Source: Alkalinema sp. RU_4_3
Lineage (GTDB): Bacteria; Cyanobacteriota; Cyanobacteriia; Leptolyngbyales; Leptolyngbyaceae
Direction: 5' to 3'
Assembly: GCA_012031975.1 (NCBI GenBank)
Contig: JAAUSA010000025.1
Location: 1-34,110 of the forward strand
DNA length: 34,110 nt
Shown piece after piece: positions 29,367 to 34,110 of the stretch. Made by a program: the position numbers and the translations under genes. Below the pieces are notes generated by a model that was not told the DNA's origin, did no database searches, and was given only the letters and a program-made list of their open reading frames with translations. Each line of letters starts with the position of its first letter. Positions within the stretch are counted from its first letter, which is position 1.

Positions 29367-29933
29367 ATGCTCGATCGCGAAGAAACCGTTTCCCCTAACC
29401 TGCGCCAAATTTCAAAGGTCTTCCGTAGGACTGGCTGGATCAGCTTTTGGGCACAGCTCCTGTTGGCGATTGTCTCTAGCTTGATTTTTATCTTTGGGGG
29501 CTTTGCGACGCTGGCGAAGAATAATGTCACGGGCAACAATGCCCCCAATGGCGGCGGCTTGTTCCTGGCGGTCCTGAGTTTGGCAGTGTTGCTTTATGGC
29601 ATCTACCAGTCCTTTCAATACGTCCAGATTGGTCGCAAACTCAAGAGCGAGAATCCCGAGGTGCGGCCCAAAAAAGCCGACACGATTCAGTTTCTTTGGA
29701 CGAGTCTATTGATTCGAGGCGTCGGGATGGCGCTGGCGATCTTTTCGGCGGAGGCGATCGCCGGGGTTTTGCTCGGTAAAGCCTTGACTTCCCTGGGGGG
29801 CCTTCTGAGTCCCATGAATCAGATTGTCCAACCCCTGGATTTATTCTTGCTCCTGGGAAACACCCACACGATTACGGCCCAGTTCGTGGGGATTGTGGCG
29901 GCGATGTTTTTGCTCAATCGGATCAATCGCTAG
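29367..29933 (+). CDS. DUF3611 family protein (Tic21-like)
   Basis: The 188-residue protein has the DUF3611 pattern of cyanobacteria and chloroplasts. SPNLRQISKVFRRTGWISFW starts the domain, then there are about four membrane helices (LLLAIVSSLIFIFGGF, LFLAVLSLAVLLYGIY, GVGMALAIFSAEAIAGVLLG, TAQFVGIVAAMFLLNRI), with KADTIQFLWTSLLIRGVG between. The plant protein Tic21/PIC1 belongs to this family, with proposed roles in protein import or iron transport. Its last 11 bases overlap the end of mazG on the opposite strand. Confidence 0.9.
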   Translation: MLDREETVSPNLRQISKVFRRTGWISFWAQLLLAIVSSLIFIFGGFATLAKNNVTGNNAPNGGGLFLAVLSLAVLLYGIYQSFQYVQIGRKLKSENPEVRPKKADTIQFLWTSLLIRGVGMALAIFSAEAIAGVLLGKALTSLGGLLSPMNQIVQPLDLFLLLGNTHTITAQFVGIVAAMFLLNRINR

Positions 29934-30525
29934 ATCGCCCTTGACCGAGTTTTTGCTTCGCCTGTTGCCAGAGGGCTTCGAGTTCTTCGAGGCTGTAGTC
30001 ACTCAGGGGACGATCGCTCACGCCCTCCATTTTCTCCAACCGCGCCACAAACCGCCCATTGGTGCTCGCTAGGGCCTCCGACGGGTCAATCCCATGCCAC
30101 CGCGCCACTTGGATCAAACTAAACAGCAGATCCCCGAACTCCCCAGTCTGCGCCACCCTATCCTCATGGGCCAGCGCATGCCGAAACTCCCCCATTTCTT
30201 CCTCGACCTTGGCCCAGACATCCTCGATGTTTTCCCACTCGAAGCCGATTTTGGCGGCCTTTTTGGAGATTTTGAAGGCGGCTTCTAGGGGGGGGAGCGA
30301 TCGCCCAATCCGGCCCAGCTTGTAGCTCAGGGAATCGGCGTTTTGCTCCGGGTTTTCGCGCTGCTTGATGGCGTCCCAATTCCGCCGTACGGCTTCACTG
30401 TCGTTCGCTTCCACATCACCAAACACATGGGGATGGCGACGGATCAGTTTTTCGGTAATCCCCTGGGCCACGACGCCTAGGTCAAACGCTTGCTGGTCCT
30501 GGGCGACCTGGGATTGGAGCACCAC
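29923..30525 (-). CDS. mazG: MazG, C-terminal part (separated by a frameshift)
   Basis: This frame holds most of MazG, a nucleoside triphosphate pyrophosphohydrolase that removes unwanted NTPs. It has ITEKLIRRHPHVFGDVEAND, NWDAIKQREN, and the second catalytic helix pattern WENIEDVWAKVEEEMGEFRH with the EExxE metal ligands, then EFGDLLFSLIQVARWHGIDP. The same frame is open upstream and reads GAIAAELGDLLLQ from about 30566, where it should continue the N-terminal frame. One G missing from the run at 30561-30564 (four C on the plus strand) explains the break. The full protein would be 268 residues, the usual family size. Confidence 0.9.
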   Translation of the reverse strand: MVLQSQVAQDQQAFDLGVVAQGITEKLIRRHPHVFGDVEANDSEAVRRNWDAIKQRENPEQNADSLSYKLGRIGRSLPPLEAAFKISKKAAKIGFEWENIEDVWAKVEEEMGEFRHALAHEDRVAQTGEFGDLLFSLIQVARWHGIDPSEALASTNGRFVARLEKMEGVSDRPLSDYSLEELEALWQQAKQKLGQGRSSD

Positions 30526-30728
30526 TTGCAGGAGTAGGTCCCCGAGTTCGGCGGCGATCGCCCCTGGTCCCCGCTGCGAATCGCATCCACGGTTTCGTAG
30601 GCTTCTTCAATGATGTAGGGCACCAGAGAGTCTTGGGTCTGTTCTAGATCCCAGGGACAGCCGCCTTCGGGGTTGCGCAGTCGGGCGACGACATCGATTA
30701 GGGCTTGGAGCTGTTGGAGCGTGGACAT
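30477..30728 (-). CDS. mazG: MazG, N-terminal part (separated by a frameshift)
   Basis: The first 55 or so residues are MazG: VARLRNPEGGCPWDLEQTQD, then SLVPYIIEEAYETVDAIRSG, with the first EExxE-type metal site. After GDQG the frame reads RSPPNSGTYSCKW, which is unlike MazG and ends at 30477. The true continuation (AIAAELGDLLLQVVLQ) lies in the neighbouring frame. It is the same gene as the entry at 29923-30525. Confidence 0.9.
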   Translation of the reverse strand: MSTLQQLQALIDVVARLRNPEGGCPWDLEQTQDSLVPYIIEEAYETVDAIRSGDQGRSPPNSGTYSCKWCSNPRSPRTSKRLT

Positions 30729-30758
30729 GGGCAGGACCTAGGGAGCAAAACGCTTCCA

Positions 30759-31310
30759 TTATCGCCTAGCCCGTTTGCGTTGTTGGCGCTTGATCCAGGA
30801 GCCGAGTAGATCGCTGATGCTGTGGCTCATGGCCCCCATTTCTAAACCCAGGAAGGCGGCGATCCAAAGTCCAGGGTGGCTCTTGAGACTATGGGCGATC
30901 GCCCTCACCCACTGATCGATCCAGGGAAACACTAGGCTAGACCATTGCAGGTCGGGGTTGCGCATATTCTGGCCGATCGCCCAGCCCAACCGAATCGTAA
31001 TGGCAAGGGTAGCAACCAGGGTAAACAGGTAGCCGACGCGTAGGGCAGTGCCGATGATCGGGCCGTGGGAGAGGCTCGATCGGTGGCTCATGCTGTGGCG
31101 GTAGGGGAGCCAGATCGATCGCAAGGGTCCCCAACGCTTGTACTGCTGGGAGTGGATGTCGAGATCTGGGCCGAACATCAGGCCACTGAACAGGAAGCAG
31201 GCACAGAGAACAAGGACGATCGTGCCGTTTTGGGTCAGGGCAAAGCCCAGCACCGACAGGGGCACCAGACACCAGAGGGTAATACTATCGTGGGTTCGAC
31301 CGGAGGGCAT
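30759..31310 (-). CDS. DUF2227 membrane protein, putative metal-binding
   Basis: The 183-residue protein has the DUF2227 pattern of cyanobacterial putative metal-binding membrane proteins. It begins MPSGRTHDSITLW and has SGLMFGPDLDIHSQQYKRWG, then YRHSMSHRSSLSHGPIIGT, with clusters of His and Asp that are the presumed metal ligands. Three or four hydrophobic helices are seen, and another His-containing stretch (EMGAMSHSISDLLGSWI) near the end. Its function is not known. It precedes the mazG gene on the same strand by about 30 bases. Confidence 0.88.
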   Translation of the reverse strand: MPSGRTHDSITLWCLVPLSVLGFALTQNGTIVLVLCACFLFSGLMFGPDLDIHSQQYKRWGPLRSIWLPYRHSMSHRSSLSHGPIIGTALRVGYLFTLVATLAITIRLGWAIGQNMRNPDLQWSSLVFPWIDQWVRAIAHSLKSHPGLWIAAFLGLEMGAMSHSISDLLGSWIKRQQRKRARR

Positions 31311-31383
31311 GAATTGAATCGATTGTAGAATCGCACCAGGAATGGCTAGTACATCAGTCTTGCGTTTCTATCCTAGCGGAGGT

Positions 31384-31411
31384 TTGAAAAAATGTGACAT
31401 TGTGTTAGGCT
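31384..31411 (+). promoter_or_regulatory. Probable promoter of tRNA-Val
   Basis: TTGAAA (31384-31389), 16 bases, then TAGGCT (31406-31411) lies 13 bases before the tRNA. The -35 fits well and the -10 moderately. Confidence 0.4.
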
Positions 31412-31424
31412 TTAGGGTAGTTAG

Positions 31425-31496
31425 GGGCGGTTAACTCAGTGGTAGAGTGTCTGCTTTACACGCAGAAGGTCGCGGGTTCGAATCCCTCACCGCCCA
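31425..31496 (+). tRNA. trnV: tRNA-Val (anticodon UAC)
   Basis: A complete 72-nt cloverleaf: acceptor GGGCGGT/ACCGCCC, D-loop with AGTGGTAGA, anticodon stem TCTGC/GCAGA with loop TTTACAC (anticodon TAC at 31458-31460), T-arm GCGGG-TTCGAAT-CCCTC (one G-T-type mispair), and discriminator A. No CCA is encoded, as usual in cyanobacteria. Confidence 0.95.
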
Positions 31497-31533
31497 TGTT
31501 GAGTGAATTGAAGTTTTTAGTAAAGTTAAGTCT

Positions 31534-32226
31534 ATGGTTCAGACTTTGTCGGGGCGATCAAGCTTGTTTGTCATTCCGCCTTTGGAGAATGGCGATCGCC
31601 TATCGCGGATCGAGTTTGAGCGGCGTTATGTTGCGATGCCAGAGGGTACTAAAGCCGAGTTAATTGAAGGAATTGTCTATATGGCCGCCGCGCTACGCTA
31701 TCGCAGTCATGGCAAACCCCACAGTCAGCTCAATGGCTGGCTATTCAATTACCAAGTGGCGACGCCCGGTGTAGAAACGGCAGATGCGATCACGGTGCGG
31801 CTTGATGATCAGAATGAACCTCAGCCGGATATTGCCCTACTGATCTCCCCGGAGGCGGGGGGCCAGACGGTGGTGAGTGCGGATGACTATATTGAGGGTG
31901 CGCCGGAGCTGGTGGCGGAGATTTCGGCCAGTACTGTCTCGATCGATCTTGGGGCGAAGAAGACTGCCTATCAGCGCAGTGGCGTTCAGGAATATATTGT
32001 TTGGCGGGTGCTGGATCAGGCGGTGGATTGGTTTTACTTGGAGGATGGTCAATATTGCGATCTGCTGCCGGATAATGATGGGATTACTCGCAGTCGGCGG
32101 TTTCCAGGCCTATGGCTAGACCAGTCGGCGTTGCTTAATGGCGATCTAGCCCAGGTTTTGGCAGTGCTTCAGAGCGGGTTGGCCTCGCCGGAGCATCGGA
32201 CTTTTTGCGAGTCCTTAGAAAGTTAG
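31534..32226 (+). CDS. Uma2 family endonuclease-fold protein
   Basis: The 230-residue protein is a Uma2 protein with MEN-type start (VIPPLENGDRLSRIEFERRY). EGTKAELIEGIVYMAAALRY, NEPQPDIALLISPEAGGQTV, APELVAEISASTVSIDLGAK and YQRSGVQEYIVWRVLDQAVD supply the family motifs, including the D and ExS residues of the PD-(D/E)XK-like site. It lies 37 bases after the tRNA. It is a different subtype from the copies at 1175 and 18661. Confidence 0.93.
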   Translation: MVQTLSGRSSLFVIPPLENGDRLSRIEFERRYVAMPEGTKAELIEGIVYMAAALRYRSHGKPHSQLNGWLFNYQVATPGVETADAITVRLDDQNEPQPDIALLISPEAGGQTVVSADDYIEGAPELVAEISASTVSIDLGAKKTAYQRSGVQEYIVWRVLDQAVDWFYLEDGQYCDLLPDNDGITRSRRFPGLWLDQSALLNGDLAQVLAVLQSGLASPEHRTFCESLES

Positions 32227-32403
32227 GGACGACAACTTAATTCGATCGGAGCAATTCCATGACTCTGTTCGAGGATCCAGTGCTTTTGGCGGTGATTCTA
32301 CTCTATGGTCACTACAGTCCATGGGGTGCATTTACTGTTGCTTATTCGGTCAAAAATGGGCATCTTCGATAGAGAGGTTCTGATTGATCGAGAAGTCCCG
32401 CTT

Positions 32404-33285
32404 ATGCGACAAATATTCTATAGAAGTCTGGTATTGAGTGCGATCGCCCTACTCGGCGTCTCGGGCTGCACTTCAGATCGCCCGACCGCTCCCTCAAAGA
32501 ACAATCAGATTCAATCCCAACAGGCCCCCCTCAAAATTGCTGGATCCAGCGGTGCCGCCGATTCCCTAAAGATCCTCAAATCTGGCTATGAGACTAGCAC
32601 CCCTGGTGTACAACTGACCCTTTTGGATTCGATGCAATCTGAAAACGTCATCACAGGCGTCAAGCAGGGTCTAGTGGACCTGGGCTGTATTTCCCGCACC
32701 TTAAAGCCCGAAGAAGCTGACAGCACCATTGAATTTCGGGCCATTGCCCAGGATGCCCTATTGGTGGCCACCCATTCCTCGGTGACTGGGGTGAAGAACT
32801 TGAGTACGGACGATCTCAAGGCGATCTACAGTGGCAGTGCCACCAACTGGAAGCAATTTGGGGGGCCGGATGCTGACATCGTGCTGCTCGATCGCCCCGA
32901 AGACGAATCCGCAAAACGCCTGCTGCGTAAACATTACCTAGGAGACGATCTATCCAAGGCTCCCACCGCCGTCGTACTGCGCAAGGAAAGTGAATTAGTG
33001 CAGATGCTTCAGAGCACGCCCAACAGCATCGGCGCCTTTTCCCTAGCCAATGCGGTGCACAACAAATTAGGCGTCAATCGTCTCAGTTTGAATCAAATCG
33101 AACCCACGACAGAACACCTCAAGAGCGGTCAGTATCCCATGGCCCGGACGATCGGCGTTCTATGGCGCAAGAACTCCAGCGCAGAAACCATGGCCAGCTA
33201 CATTACCAGTGATGTTGCAGGTAAAGTCCTAGAACAAGCTGGGTTTGCTGTTACGCCCAACGTCGCAACATCGATCGCCAAGTAG
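32404..33285 (+). CDS. PstS-like phosphate-type substrate-binding lipoprotein
   Basis: The protein of 293 residues has a lipoprotein signal (RQIFYRSLVLSAIALLGVSG before Cys22), then a type-II periplasmic binding domain of the PstS family: LKIAGSSGAADSLKILKSGY, then VKQGLVDLGCISRTLKPEEA, LLVATHSSVTGVKNLSTDDL, and AIYSGSATNWKQFGG. The last motif (IYSGxxxNW) is diagnostic of PstS-type proteins. ATG 32404 is chosen since it gives a proper lipoprotein signal; the open frame extends upstream to 32305 with unlikely sequence. No permease genes follow; a sensor gene does, 14 bases downstream, suggesting a sensing rather than transport role. Confidence 0.88.
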   Translation: MRQIFYRSLVLSAIALLGVSGCTSDRPTAPSKNNQIQSQQAPLKIAGSSGAADSLKILKSGYETSTPGVQLTLLDSMQSENVITGVKQGLVDLGCISRTLKPEEADSTIEFRAIAQDALLVATHSSVTGVKNLSTDDLKAIYSGSATNWKQFGGPDADIVLLDRPEDESAKRLLRKHYLGDDLSKAPTAVVLRKESELVQMLQSTPNSIGAFSLANAVHNKLGVNRLSLNQIEPTTEHLKSGQYPMARTIGVLWRKNSSAETMASYITSDVAGKVLEQAGFAVTPNVATSIAK

Positions 33286-33299
33286 GGCGATATTCATTC

Positions 33300-34040
33300 A
33301 TGTTCCTGCGATCAAAATATAGACAGCTCTCGGTGTCTGTCAAATTATTATCGTTGCCGTTAATTCTGTTCCTCAGTCTCTGGACTACGGGAACAGTTTT
33401 GTTTGGCATGTTGGCGAGGCATAATTTAGAGCAGACGGTGCGGAAGGAGACCCTGGATTTAGCCACGCTACTCCAGCAGGATTTGCAGCAAAAGCGAAGT
33501 TTACTCGGTCTCAAAACGCGCTGGGTGAGTGAAGAAAGTACCCTTGTAGCAGCGGTGGAGAAGGGCGATCGGTCATTGCTCCTACGTCAGGTATTGCCGC
33601 TACAGGTGGCCCTGGAACTTGACTTGATCCGGATCGTCAAACCCGATGGCGAGTCATTACTATCCTCCCAGCAGCGATCGCTTCAGCAGGCAATCTTTCG
33701 AGAATCCAGCATCACCAAGATTGCCCGAACCGGTATCGAAGTCTCTAGTGTCTTGGAGGCGGAAAATGCTGCGCCGTCAGCGATGACCAGCTTTATTACC
33801 ATTAAATCTTCCGAGTCGATCCTGGCGACGCTGGTCCTGGGCGTGGCGATCGACGATACCCTCCTCCAGCAAATCCGAGGTGAAACCTCCATGCATCTGG
33901 TCGCATTGGAGGGCGATCGCGTCAGTGCGGCTACCTTGCCCTTGGACCGCAGTAAACCCTGGCAACTGTCCGAGAGTGAGGCTCCAGTGCGCTTGCAGGG
34001 TACCAACTTAAGACGGAATATAACCTTGCAGTCAATGTAG
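33300..34040 (+). CDS. Sensor protein, N-terminal part only
   Basis: The 246-residue product has a membrane helix at about 15-38 (LLSLPLILFLSLWTTGTVLF) and a periplasmic Cache-like sensing region (HNLEQTVRKETLDLATLLQQ, LDLIRIVKPDGESLLSSQQR, LVLGVAIDDTLLQQIRGETS). In relatives a second membrane helix, a HAMP and a histidine kinase or similar module would follow. Here the frame ends at 34040 after LRRNITLQSM, and all frames are closed in the next 60 bases, so the gene is cut short. It lies 14 bases after the PstS-like gene and probably forms a phosphate-type sensing pair with it. Confidence 0.75.
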   Translation: MFLRSKYRQLSVSVKLLSLPLILFLSLWTTGTVLFGMLARHNLEQTVRKETLDLATLLQQDLQQKRSLLGLKTRWVSEESTLVAAVEKGDRSLLLRQVLPLQVALELDLIRIVKPDGESLLSSQQRSLQQAIFRESSITKIARTGIEVSSVLEAENAAPSAMTSFITIKSSESILATLVLGVAIDDTLLQQIRGETSMHLVALEGDRVSAATLPLDRSKPWQLSESEAPVRLQGTNLRRNITLQSM

Positions 34041-34110
34041 TAATAAGCACATAAGACGGGCCAAAAAATAGCTCCGTGGCATTGCCCAGAGCTAAATAAT
34101 CGTACCCTAA
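34041..34110. other. Non-coding right edge with a hairpin, possible mobile-element end
   Basis: TAGCTC (34069-34074) and GAGCTA (34089-34094) form a stem with an inner GGC/GCC pair. The DNA directly follows the truncated sensor gene and is rich in stops in all frames. A hairpin near an end is a feature of IS200/IS605-type elements, but no transposase is within view. Confidence 0.35.

Overview
The window is chromosomal DNA from a cyanobacterium. The evidence is PetN of the cytochrome b6f complex, Ycf20 (DUF565), DUF3685 and DUF3611 families, a Tic21-like protein, an NhaS3-like antiporter, an NtcA-type box in front of an ammonium transporter, many GCGATCGC (HIP1) octamers, and several Uma2/DUF2887 endonuclease-fold genes. 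The species cannot be named from the sequence alone.

Layout. 0-3 kb: small accessory genes (DUF433 antitoxin-like, DUF2281-like, Uma2, von Willebrand A protein) with decayed fragments of Uma2 and DUF2442 genes between them. 3-8 kb: conserved membrane genes: an NhaS3-like cation/proton antiporter, ycf20, a DUF3685 receiver-like gene broken by one missing base, and an acyltransferase-3 protein. 8-17.5 kb: an accessory stretch. It holds a PD-(D/E)XK-like protein, DUF2442, two small genes of unknown function, a ribbon-helix-helix (RHH) protein, a 1005-residue protein with a PIN-like N-terminus, one membrane segment and two DUF4114 domains, and a compact operon of a membrane-anchored protein, a P-loop ATPase and a TPR protein that looks like a STAND NTPase split over separate chains. 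17.8-34 kb: mostly housekeeping: DUF2887, Uma2, rbgA/ylqF, sufE, a Ser/Thr kinase with TPRs, smpB, amt, petN, a double-domain PTPS, aroH, sppA, a NarL-type regulator, DUF3611, mazG (also broken by one missing base), DUF2227, tRNA-Val(UAC), Uma2, a PstS-like lipoprotein, and a sensor gene cut short at the right edge.

The strongest candidates for something undescribed lie between 9.3 and 17.4 kb. (1) Seven GATATC-centred palindromes cluster around the RHH gene and its two flanking transcription units. Two of them lie just downstream of a textbook promoter (TTGACA-N17-TATACT) of the 66-residue gene, which suggests an RHH-controlled unit linking two coiled-coil/membrane proteins with the PIN-like/DUF4114 membrane protein. 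(2) A three-gene minus-strand operon separates a membrane anchor, a STAND-like ATPase and a winged-helix/TPR sensor. Both are inferences from sequence layout.

Two conserved genes (DUF3685 and mazG), and possibly a third, each need exactly one extra base to restore a full-length product. This points either to base-call errors in the assembly or to recent inactivation, and it should be resolved before those genes are interpreted.
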